Source: Marchantia polymorpha subsp. ruderalis (Eukaryota; Streptophyta; Marchantiopsida; Marchantiales; Marchantiaceae). Taken from it: 64,000 nt of DNA. The notes under the pieces were generated by a model that made no database searches, had not been told where the DNA came from, and worked only from the letters and a program-made list of their open reading frames with translations. A program made the translations under genes and the position numbers. The DNA lies in NCBI GenBank assembly GCA_037833965.1, contig AP031352.1, positions 15,294,501 to 15,358,500 of the forward strand. The letters run 5' to 3'. Of the stretch, positions 22,332 through 33,325 are shown piece by piece (within the stretch, counting starts at the first letter, position 1; each line of letters starts with the position of its first letter).

Positions 22332-22760
22332 TGTAACCATCTTTAGTTAGTTAGAACTAAAGTAGAGGTTACTCTAAATATTGATATAGATACTTTAGTG
22401 TGCACTAGAGTTTAGAGAGAAGCTCATTTGAAGATAGAAACGTAAACTCTGAAGATGAAAGATACCAACAATGATTCTCCTTTCCCTTATATAGCTCTCA
22501 CCAACAAGTACAAGGAGATGAGATGTTATCCTCATCATCCATCTCCCTCCTAGTGGATAGATGACGTGGTGGATAACCCTAACAAGCACACGGATAGTTG
22601 ACGTGGCGCTCCCAACTAACACACTAACTAACACACTCAATCCTTACCTACAAGCACACAGATCGCTGACGTGGCAGCTATGACTAGTGCACACTAAAGT
22701 ATCTAAATTAATATTTAGAGTAACCTCTACTTTAGTTCTAACTAACTAAATATGGTTACA
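22332..22760 (+). repeat. gypsy LTR with 77-bp inverted ends
   Basis: The right LTR starts TGTAACCATCTTTAG and ends CTAAATATGGTTACA. Its first 77 bp (22332-22408) are the imperfect inverse of its last 77 bp (22684-22760), far longer than the usual LTR inverted ends of a few bases. The left LTR lacks both arms. The interior holds TATATAGC-type promoter-like sequence near 22488. Confidence 0.75.
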
Positions 22761-24304
22761 GGTGCATAGTGTAGCTCACGATTTAAGCAAATTTGTTAAT
22801 TGGTTGCTCGGTGCAGTTGGCTGAGTGTGTAACGTTGGGAAGTTTCTCCCCTGAATATCAAGTGCAAATTTGCTTGCGATTTTTGTGATGTTTTGTGATA
22901 AGCAACAATTACCAAAATGGAGCATTATGGTAAAAATATGTTTCTACAAAGACAAGATTAACACTAAAGAGTCAAGAATTGTCACCAGTTAACATTCTAT
23001 TGAGGAGTTTTACTTTTCAGGCACATGTCACTCCCAGAATACACTCCTCAATTACGGCCAAAGGTCCTAAAAGCAGAATATAATCACACACACAACCTGA
23101 AACTTGTCCAATCAAATCCTGCGGAAATTGCATTCGATCCCACACTTAGATTTCAGGGAAAAACTTCCCAGTATTGTACATTCTCAGCCTACTGAACCGA
23201 ATACCTAGACTCGAACTTGCTTAATTCCCAAATAACTGTAGGCACACTCGGAACATCCGAATCGGACACTCACAACTTCAGATGCAGTAGCTTCAACAAA
23301 TTGAAGCGCACCATGCATGGTGACAAAACACACAAGCTCACAAACGCGCACAATAGACCCAGATTGACAGCCAAGACAAAACATTTGACAGAATAGCCCC
23401 TCAAAGAAAGAGCCTTGGACCTCTTTATTCACTCTTAACTCCTAGACATCTTAGCCGCTCGAGGCAAATTACTCTCAAGCGCAGTGCCATCCGACGCAGC
23501 AATTACATCGTCCTTTGAGCTTTCGTCCGCTCCTAATCTACGCAACACACATAAAATTTCTATCTCTAAGTTCTCCTGCGCCTCTTCTAATTCGGAATAG
23601 AAAGAATTGACTAATCTAACTAACTGCATATGCCATGCGGTTTTGTTGGTCTTCATACTCATCAACCGCCGCTACAACGAATCCAACTTCAGCCACTTCA
23701 ACGTTTGGACTTTCCTTATAACAAGACCATGCAGCCACTTCTCAACATGTAGACGCAAACTGTTGGTCGTTCCTCCTTCAGCAGACGAAAAGCCAATTCC
23801 GCCGCTTTTGCTCTCGTTTGCGACGGCTCTAATTGCTCCGTAACTGCCTTCAACTAATTCTGCAACCGATTGCAATCTGCATCCAACTTTACTCTACATT
23901 CGACCTCCAGAGACTTGGCTGATTTGCAATCCGTCAATCTCTTTGCCCAATCAACTAATTTGACTTCATGCTTCTTCATCTGTTCCGCCAAACTCGTCAT
24001 AAGCTCATTCGCACGTCGCAATTCCTCATTATACACATCTGTGTGTGCCACAATCCTACCTCGAAGCTCCATCCTCTTGTTCTTCAACGCTGCAATCTTT
24101 CACCGAAGGTTTTCGATTCTAAGTTCCTCTTTGGCCCTTATCTCCTTCTTCTTGCCCAGGTTCAATCGAAGGACCTCACACTCCATTTCCTTCGCCCGAA
24201 GATGTGCTTCACGTTCCTACAAAGAAACCATCATGGTCGCGCACTCAGACGTCAAGCTCGCAACGCTTTCTGCTACCTTCACAATTGCTTCCGCACACTC
24301 CCTC

Positions 24305-27300
24305 TGTAATGACAGACAAATACCAAAATGGAGCATAATGGTACAGATCTCATCCCACAAGGACAGAAACAACCACAAAAGTCACGATTTGTCACAGAAT
24401 AGCATTCTATTAAAGAGTTTCACTTCTAGATGCCACTTCCAGATGCCACTTCCAGAAGACACTACCCAGCTAGAGCCGAAGACCCGCAGAGTAGTGCATA
24501 ACCACACTCACAGCCTGAACTTTTCCAAACAACGCCTATAGGAATCGCTTGCAACTCCATATTTATATTTCAGGGGGAAAACTTCCCACCATTGCATACA
24601 TCTCAACTCACTGACCCGAATACCCAGACCCAAATTTGCTTAAATTCCAAGGAGACTCGACTACTCAGGACATTCGAGCTGAATACTCACAACCCTTGAT
24701 GCGGTAACTGAGACAAACAGGAGCGCACCGTGCCCAAGGCCTGGATCACACACAAGCGCACAGACATCGTGGATACAGATTTACAATCAAGACAACTCAA
24801 TTGATAGAAAAGCCTCCCAAGGAAAGAGCCTTGGACATCTTTATTCACAATGACATTTCTGGAATCTCAACCGCCTGAGGCAAATTGGTCTCAAGGGCTG
24901 TGCCGTCCGATGTAACGGTTACAACGTCATCTGAACTACAATCTACTCCTAATCTACGCAACACGTTTACAATCTCTACTTTCACATTCTGGCGCGCCTA
25001 ATTCAATCACTCTGAAAATGTATTAACTAACTCTAGAATCTGTTTGTGTCCTGCGGATCCGCTGGTCTTCGCACTCATCAGCCGTCGCTTGAGTGAATCT
25101 AACTTCAACCACTTCACCGATTGCAATCCCCACATCGCGAACCCGTTCAGGGACTTCTCTAACCGCAATTTTAACTCGTCGGTTGACTCCTCCCGTAGCT
25201 GACGGTAGGCCTCCTTTGCCTTTTCCATTCTCCTTTGCGACTCTTGCGATCTCATCTCTACCTACCCTAACTGCTCTCGTAATCGTCGACAGTCAGATTC
25301 AACCTTTAATTTACATTCGATCTCCGAAGACTTGGCCGACTCGCAATCTGCCAATTTCTTGGCCCAATCCGCTAACTCCTCTTCATGCTTCTGGTTTCTC
25401 GCCGACAGACTCGTTGATAGCTTCTCCGCACGTAGGAATTCCATTCCACACTTCGCCTCAATCTCCAAAATTTTGCTACAAAGATATTCTTCCGCCGTCT
25501 TTGCCTCTGCGATTTTGCTTTGAAGTTCTTCGGCGATACAAACTTCTTTGGCTCTTCGGCTCTCCAACTTAGCAAGTTCTTCGACATGCATCTTCTCTCG
25601 CCTTTTTGCAGTGGTGATCAGCCGCTCCGACCTTTTGACTGCTGCATCGTAAGCTTCTTTGGATTTCTCCAATCTCGCCATCAAATCCACTGTTACTTTC
25701 TGAGCATTCTCATTAGAGATACAAAGTCCTCCACAAGTCTCTTCCAACTCTGCACATCGCCCGGATTCCTTCTCTAGATTCAGCTGCAGCACTTCACACT
25801 TAGTTTCCTTCTCTTGAAGCTGGGCTTCTCGCTCCCGCAATGTCGCCTTCACTGCCGCACACTCGGTTGACAAGGTTGCAGCTCGCTCCCGTGCCAATGG
25901 AATCGCAGAATCCTACTCCCTCTTTATTGCAACTGCTCTCTTGAGCTTCGTCCTATTCCTAATCATCTGTACATAGAATCTTGGCTTCTTCGATACAGCA
26001 TACTTCTCTCTCTTCCCATTCAAATACTTCAACAACGGAACTACACTATCCTACAAGAATTAAGAAAATGTAACTCCCAATGTCTTCACGTCTTCACCTT
26101 AAGCCTTCTTCCCTTCTTCGGATCTCACCTCTTCCACCGGAGATGTCGGCAGTGTAATGCCCTTGGCCTCTACCACCATCCCTCCAATCCGTGCGACAAC
26201 CTGCTCTAGAATCTCCTCGCTCAACGTAGACTCCTTCTCCAGGTACTCGTTCATCTTCAATTGTGGTGTTTCTTCGCCCCGCGCAGACCGTGTCTGCTCC
26301 GAAGACAGAGAAATCGGACTTATCAACTCCGTTCCCTCCTTCAAAGGTTCTGCCGGTATGTCTTCTGGAACTTCAATTGACATCCCCAAAGGTCATCCTA
26401 TCTCCACAGGCCGCGTCACCTCGCTAGCTGCGACTTCGGATGTGTTCACAATTGGTGCCACCGTCTTCTCCACGCTCCTGTCCGACACTTCAGCTGTCAT
26501 CATTCTCTGATTTGCCCTCTTCTCTGGTCTTGCGCGCGCTCTCGGCTGCCTCGCTCCATCTACATCCATGTCCTCCTTACTTCGTGAGCCAATTCTTCCT
26601 CGTCATCACTCACTACCTTCCTTCTCTTTGCCAATCGTCTCTCTGGCTTCTCCCGTCTCGGCACCACGTCCACCTGAACTAGTCCTCGGGCTGTCGTATG
26701 TGTTGGGATTGAGGGGGGTCGGTTCTCGTCTTCGGTCCCTTCACTGGACTCGACTATCAAGATTTCCCGCTCTCTCGGAAATCGCTTCTCCTCCTCCCTC
26801 GTAAGCAGCCCCATTCCTCGATAGAAATTCACCAGGAAGGGAGTGATGTGATTGGTCAAAGGTCCCGTCCACCGGGAGCCCGCATTCACCTAGACAAGAT
26901 CGTAAAAGATCCTTGCCCAATGTACTCGTTGTTCCTTCAGGATGCGTTCAAAGAACCCTACCTGCCAGGCCGTCACATAAGTCGTGCGCGCCGGCCGTAA
27001 GATGTGCATAATTCCCAACGCAATCGCCCTTCTCCTCAGATCTTTATAATCGACAGTCTTCCATCCGTTAGTCCCCTGTCTTCCAGACTCGAAGAGAGGC
27101 CCGTAAGAGAAATCCCTCACCGCGTGTAAGTCCTACGCTATCCTTCTCAAATAGAAAATCTCCGTCGCTGCCCACAACGGTTCCATTACTTTCGTCCAAT
27201 GCTCGATGGTCCACAGCATGGAATTACCGCGGAGCTCCTCGCCTTCTGTCGTGCTCTTGCCCAAAACCTCCTTGCAGATACTCGCCGAGACGCAATTCCA

Positions 27301-27844
27301 ATTCCACAAAAGGAATTCAAGCCGCAATTCACTCAGCTCGCGTCTGAAGGGTCGCGTTTCTTCGTAAGGCACCAACAAGGGAACCAATTTCCTCACCTTC
27401 TCACTCTTCTTGGGCGCCATGTCTTCAATTTGCGTTTCGCTACTCGCGAGTTGAATCGATTTTGCTTCCTCTCTCTCTAGCTCGTTCTGGCTCGATATCG
27501 CAATGTCGGCGCGAAAACTCCTCGTATTGCCTTTACCTTCAAAGCCCTAACATTGCCTCCTCCCGCGCCCAGAAGAACTCCCGACACGTGCGAACGTCGT
27601 CCGGCCCGTTGCGTGATTTGAAATTGATTTTGATGTCTTCGCCGCAGACGTAGTTCTTCGTACGTCCAGAATAGGCTGCGCCGAAGACGCGAAGATCCGA
27701 AGATCTTCGGACGTAGACGAATTCTAACTAATTCTATCATTTCTCCTCAGGAGCTGCTCATTCTAACTCTAACAACTACTTTCTAGACAAGTATCTTTTA
27801 ATTTTGTTGATTTTTAAAGAAAAACAAAAAAACTAAGCACCACA
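24305..27844 (-). mobile_element. family A element A3, inside H
   Basis: A3 is a 3540-bp element. On the minus strand it starts TGTGGTGCTTAG and ends CTGTCATTACA. CCCTC (plus strand) is duplicated at 24300-24304 and 27845-27849. It interrupts H between the codons for RAAAVK and the start of the coiled coil, in the same orientation as H. It is the best full-length family A copy by structure: leader 27844-27421, frame 27420-24845, tail 24844-24305. Confidence 0.86.
24845..27420 (-). pseudogene. family A coiled-coil protein, broken (A3)
   Basis: It begins at ATG 27420 with MAPKKSEKVRKLVPLLVPYEE. The N-terminal domain includes FLLWNWN, TYVTAWQVGFFE, VHWARIFYDLV and FLVNFYRGMGLLTREEE. The coiled coil (about 25900-25260) is open for 211 codons with heptads such as ARRAEEVCIAEELQ-like text. 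The C-terminal block GLQSVKWLKLDSL is present, and the stop at 24845 overlaps an AATAAA. It is broken near 27133, 26890 and 26560, between 26099 and 25900, near 25262 and near 25007. Function is unknown. Two basic stretches may be nuclear localisation signals. About 860 codons would be expected if intact. Confidence 0.82.
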
Positions 27845-28277
27845 CCCTCTTTGTCTCTTCGGTTGTTTTCACTGCCGCTGCTCGCTTAATGCGAATCCTA
27901 TTTCTGATCATATGTACATAAAATCCTACCTCCTTCGAGATCGCGTACTTCTTTCGCTTCCCATCCAAGTACTTTAGCAAGGAAACAACGCTATCCTGCA
28001 AGAAATCCGGAAATGCAACTACCAACTTCCTTGGTCTTTCCTCCGAAGACTTTATCTCAGCTTCGGATCTTATCACTTCCTTAGTTGCATGAGGCGAGGA
28101 AATCTCAGGGGATTCCTTCACCGTTCCCCCAATCTGCGCTTCTACCTGTTGTAGTATCTCTTCGCTCAAAGTAAGCTCCTTCGCTTGTTCTTCGCTCTTC
28201 TTTGGCTGTGGCACGTCTTCCTTCTCCGAAGGTTGCTTCCTCTCCGAAGGCTGAAGACCTTGACTTGTCATTGTCGT

Positions 28278-31200
28278 CGTAATGACAGGCAAATACCAAA
28301 ATGGAGCATAATGGTACAGATCCCACGAGGACAGAAACAACCACAAAAGTCACGATTTGTCACAGAATAGCATTCTATTAAAGAGTTTCACTTCTTAAGC
28401 CAATGTCACTCCCAGAAGACACTATCCAGCTAGAGCCGAAGACCCGCAGAGTAGTGCATAAATACACTCACAGCCTGAAACTTTTCCAATCAACGCCTGT
28501 AGGAAACGCTTGCAATTCCACACTTATATTTCAAGGGGAAACCTTCCCAGCATTGCATACATCCCGACACACTGACCTGAATACTCAGACTTGAACTTGC
28601 TTAAATCCCAAGGAGCCTCGACTACTCAGAACATTCAAGCCGAATACACACAACTCCTGATGCGGTAACTTTGACAAACAGGAGCGCACCGTGCTCAATG
28701 TCTGAATCACACACCAGCGCACAGACACAGTGGATACAAGTTTACAGTCAAGACAAACCAATTGACAGAAAAGCTCCCCAAGGAAAGAGCCTTGGGCCTC
28801 TTTATTCACAATGGCAACTCTGGGATATCAACCGCTAGAGGCGAATCGGTCTCAGGGTCTGTGCCATCCGACGTAGCGGTTACGGTGTCATCTGAACTTA
28901 CATCTATTCCTATCCTACAAAAAACATTTACAATCTCTACTTCTACATTCTGGCGCGCCTCATTCAATTCCTCTAAAAATGTGTTAAGTAACTAAACAAT
29001 ATGTTTGGGTCCGGCGGATCCGCTGATCTTGGCGCTCATCAACCGCCGCTCGAGCTAATCTAACTTCAGCCACTTCACCGTTTGCAATGCCCACATCGCG
29101 AACCCATTTAGACACTTCCCCAACCGCAACTTCAATCCATCGGTTGTCTCGTCCCGCAGATGACGGTAGGCCTCCTCTGCCTTTTCCATTCTCCTTTGCG
29201 ACTCCTGCAATCTCATGTCCGCCTTACCTAACTGCTCCTGCAACCGTCGACATTCCGATTCAACCTTCAATTTACATTCGACCTCCGAAGTTCTGGCCGA
29301 TTCACAATCTGTCAATTTCTTGGCCCAATTCGTCAATTCCTCCTCATGCTTTCGGACCCCCTCTGTCAGACTTGCAGATAGCTCCTCCGCACGTCGGAAT
29401 TCCACCTTGCACTTACTCTCAATCTTTGAAACATTGCGACGAAGATCTTCTTCCGCCGTCTTCGCCTCTGTAATTCTGCCCCGAAGTTCTTTGGCGGTAC
29501 GAACTTCTTCGGCTATTCGGGCCTCCAACTTAGCAAGTTCTTCAACGTGATTCTTCTCTTGCCTCTCTGTAGTGGTGATCAGTCGCTCCGATCGCTTAAC
29601 TGCCTCATCATATGTTCCCTTGATTTCTCCAATCTCGCGAGCAAATCCACTGTCATCTTTTGCCCGTTCTCATTATACTTGCGAAGTCCACCACAGGTCT
29701 CCTCCAACTCTGCACATCGTCCGAATTCCTTCTCCAGATTCAATTGCATCTTCGCACTCAATTTCCTTCTCTCGAAGCTGGGCTTCTCGCTCCTGCAATG
29801 TCACCTTCACTGCCGCGCACTTGGTGGCCAAGTTTGCCGCTCGCTCCCGTGCCAATTCAGTCGCGGAATCCCACTCCCTCTTTACTACCAGTGCTCTCTT
29901 GAGTTGCGTTTTGTTTCTTATCATCTCTACATAAAATCCTACCTCCTTGTATATAGCATACTTCTCTCTCTTCCCATCCAAATACTTCAGTAATGGGACC
30001 ACACTATCTTGCAAGAAATCGGGAAAAGAAACGACTAACTCCTTCGATTCCTCCTGCAAAGTTTTCGTCTCTTCTGCATGCCTCACTTCTTTTGTAGGAG
30101 ATGACGGCAGTGCACTGTCTGGGGCATCTACCACCGTCCCTCCAACCTGTGCCACAATCTGTTCCAGTACTTCGTCGCTCAACGTTAGCTCCTTTACCAA
30201 TTCCTCGCTCGTCTTCAAATGTGGTATTCCTTCACTTCCCGCAGTCTATGTCCGCTCCAAAGACAGAGAATTCGGACTAACTATCTCCATTCCCTCCTTC
30301 GAAGGTTCCGCCAGTGCTTCTACTGGAGCTTCGATCAATACCCCCGAAGATCCTTCCCTCCCTACGGGCTATGTTGACTCGCCCGCTGCGACTTTGGGTG
30401 TACTCACAATCGGGGCAACTGTGTTCTTTACACTGCTATCCGATACTTCTGCTGCCACTAACGCCCGATTGGCCCTCTTCTTTGGTCTTGCGCGGGTTTC
30501 CGACTGCCTGATCACGTCTACTTCCGTCTCCGTTCTTCTCACTTTGAGTGCCAAATCTCCCTCGTCATCGCTCACTGCTCTCCTTCTCTTTGGCACCCGT
30601 CTCTCCGGCTTTTCCCGCCTCCGCACGACCTCCACCTGAACTGGTCCTTGAGTTGTCGTCTGTGCTGGAATGGAAGGTTGACGAGTATCATCCTCGGTCC
30701 CTTTGCTAGACCCGGCCGTCAAGATTTCTCGCTCCTTCGGAAATCGCTTCTCCTCTTCTCTTGTAAGCAATCCCATGCCTCGGTAGAAAATCACCAGGAA
30801 AGGAGTGAGATGATTGACCAGTGGTTCTGTCCACCAATCGGATGCGTTCACCCAGATAAGATCATGAAAGATCCGTGCCTAGTGTACTCCTTGTCCCTTC
30901 AAGATTCGCTCAAAGAACCCTACTTGCCAGGCCGTCACAACGTCGTACGCGCTGGTCGCAAGATGTGCATAATTTCCAATGCTATCGCCCTTCTCTTTGG
31001 ATCTATGTAATCCGTTGTCTTCCACCCGTTCGTACCTTGTCTCCTGGAACTGAAGAGTGGTCCGTAAGAGAATTCTTCAGTGCGCGTAAGTCCCAAGCTA
31101 CTCTTCTCAAACAAAAGGTCTCCGTCGCTACCTGCGCACGGTCCCATCACCTTTGTCCAATGCTCAATTGTCCAGAGCATGGGATTACCTCGAAGCTCCA

Positions 31201-31662
31201 CGCCCTTGGTCTGGTTCTTATCGATTATCTCTTTGCAGATACTCGCCGAGACGCAATTTCAATTCCAAAAGAGGAATTCAAGTCGCAACTCGCTCAGCTC
31301 GCTCTTGCTCGATATCGCAATGTAGGCGCAAGGACTCGTGATACTGCCCTTTACATTGAAGATCTAACATTACCTCCTCATGCGCCCACTAGAATGCTCG
31401 ATGCGTGCGAACGTCTTCCGGCCCGTTACGCGATTCAAAATTGAATCCTATGTCTTCACCGAAGACGCAGCTCTTGCAAGGTCCAGAAAAAGGCTGCGTT
31501 GAAGATCCAAAGATCCGAAGATCTTCGGATGTAGACAAATTCTGACTAATCCTATCATATCTCCTCATAAGCTGCTCATTCTAGCTCGTACAACTACTTT
31601 CTAGACAAATATCTTTTAGTTTTGTTGATTTTTAAAGAAAAACAAAAAAATTAGGCGTCACA
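28278..31662 (-). mobile_element. family A element A4, inside H
   Basis: A4 is 3385 bp. On the minus strand it begins TGTGACGCCTAA and ends CCTGTCATTACG (the last base departs from the usual A). GTCGT is duplicated at 28273-28277 and 31663-31667. It lies in H's reading frame, in the same direction as H. Relative to A3 it lacks about 150 bp around the start codon (junction near 31285-31300). Confidence 0.85.
28806..31285 (-). pseudogene. family A protein, start deleted (A4)
   Basis: The first readable residues are the ELSELRLEF region. The MAPKK start is deleted. Open segments follow at 31201-30935 (GNPMLWTIEHWTKVMGPC, KTTDYIDPKRRAIALEIMHI), 30851-30369 (NHLTPFLVIFYRGMGLLTRE, RARPKKRANRALV), 30218-29673 (FPDFLQDSVVPLLKYLDGKR, MIRNKTQLKRA), and 29528-29055 (coiled coil, GLRL-type C-terminal repeats, ALQTVKWLKLD). 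Frameshifts or stops separate them. The stop TGA at 28806-28808 overlaps AATAAA, as in other copies. It is not translatable as one protein. Confidence 0.8.
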
Positions 31663-32314
31663 GTCGTCCTCTTTTCCAAAGGTTCCACTTCTTCCTCCAT
31701 CGGATCCTCACTCTATACTTCCGAAGGTCCTGCCCCTTCAGCTCGAAGATTCACCTCTTCCCTTGTATCTTCATCCATTGTAGATGCAGCCCCCTCGGTC
31801 ATGGATACACTACCTTCCGAAGACTTGGTAACTACCACCTTGCGGTTTGCTTTCTTCTTTGGTCTAGCGCGTCTCTTTGGTGTTCGCAACCGCGTTACAT
31901 CCGTCTCGGCCATACGTGCTTTCGGTCTTCGACCTTTGCCGCTAGCTTCGACTACCTTGTGCCTCTTTGTCAGTCGCCAATGAGATTCGTCTTCCACTAT
32001 AACTACATCTTCTCGAACCGGTCCTCATGTTGTTCTTCGGGGAAGCTCTTTGGCTTGAATGTCGTCTTTCTCCTCAGTGCTTTCATCCAAATTCAGCATC
32101 AAGACCTCTCGCTCCTTGGGAAATCGCTTCTCCTCATTCTTCGTTAGTAATCCCATTCCGCAATAAAAGTTCACCAAGAAGGGTGTCATGTGATTGATCG
32201 AACCTCCCTTCCTCCATCTAGTACTAACATTGATCCAAACTAGGTTGTAGAAGATCCTTGCCCAATGAATTGTTTCCCCTCCCAATGCGCGTTAAATGAA
32301 TCCTACTTGCCATG

Positions 32315-33325
32315 TGTAATAACCCACTAAAGGCTAAAACTGCAATATAGTGGTAGAAAGGTCGAACCCACAGGGACAGAGGAACACACAGGGTACAAAG
32401 TGTCACGTTTTAACAGACTATTGAGGAGTTTGAATTCTCAGGCAACTGTCACTCCCAGAAATACTGCAAGTGTCCACTCGGAGCGCACTCGGAGGTCGCA
32501 CAGTGCAGCGTAACACACACACACACACACCTGAAACTACAGAAACACAACCCAGAGATCCGTTAGGACCTCTACTCAAGATTTCAGGGGGGGAAGTCTC
32601 TCGCGAGCACACTCAGCGAAGCTGCGGGCAGTGGCTTCCAACTCTGGCTTTTACAACACTTCCACTAGCTTGCTGCTAGTGTAGGAAACCCGGTTTGGAC
32701 TGCCTACTTCGGATCGAAGTCACTCCTACGCGGTGAACAACACTCTCAACTCACAAAACGCGCAGAGAACACAGGTCCGCACTGAAGGACTCACTGTGAA
32801 ACATTCCAGTAACACAACAACAGTCTATTGAAGAGTTTGAATTCTCAGGCACTTGTCATTCCCAGAAATACTACAGGGGTTACCCTCAAGGCACCTGCTG
32901 CAGCGTAACCTGAATTTACAACCAAGGCTTACACGAAGTGGCAAAACTTCACTTTGGCATTCAGGGGAAAAATCCCAAGGGAGTACAATCAGAAAGAAAC
33001 ACTCGAAGGTGTAGGGGCGAAACTGTTCAAGTATCTAACTAGTCACTGGCTCTGAGCATCGGCAGTCACCCGCAGGTGCAGATCCGAACTACTCAAGTCT
33101 CTAACCAATGTACTAGCTCTGAACATTCGGCCGAAGGCCTTCAGCTACAAAATGCGGAACGCTAAGTTGTAACTCCTCCTGCGTGGTGACAGAACTCAAG
33201 GACACAAACACGCAAAGGAAATGGGTTCCTGATCTATACTTCTGAGTTTGGGAAAGAACCCCAGGCAAAACGCCTGGAACTATTTTATACCTTCTAAGTC
33301 CTACCTAGCACTACACTGCACTACG
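32315..33325 (-). repeat. B2 3' tail, duplicated unit and (AC)9
   Basis: This is the two-unit tail as in B1. GAGTTTGAATTCTCAGGCA with CCCAGAAATACT occurs at about 32425-32465 and 32835-32880, a spacing of about 415 bp. A dinucleotide (AC)9 lies at 32513-32530. On the minus strand the element closes with CTGTGGGTTCGACC and then GGTTATTACA. Confidence 0.75.

Larger units (their letters stand above)
20929..22760 (+). mobile_element. rearranged Ty3/gypsy chromovirus element
   Basis: The element is bounded by TGTAACACTAGG and TATGGTTACA with GGTGC duplicated at 20924-20928 and 22761-22765. A left LTR (20929 to about 21287) and a right LTR (22332-22760) share long stretches, such as ACAAGTACAAGGAGAT. 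Between them only the end of pol survives. First comes a duplicated chromodomain end and LTR start (about 21288-21500), then an integrase C-terminus and chromodomain (21504-22318). A purine-rich tract AAAAGGAGGGAGG precedes the right LTR at about 22317. Most of gag-pol is deleted. Confidence 0.85.

Noticed and set aside
24305..27844. Classical LTR retrotransposon reading of A3
   Set aside because: The two ends are not direct repeats of each other, and no primer site, purine tract or pol lies inside. Only a solo-LTR reading remains possible.
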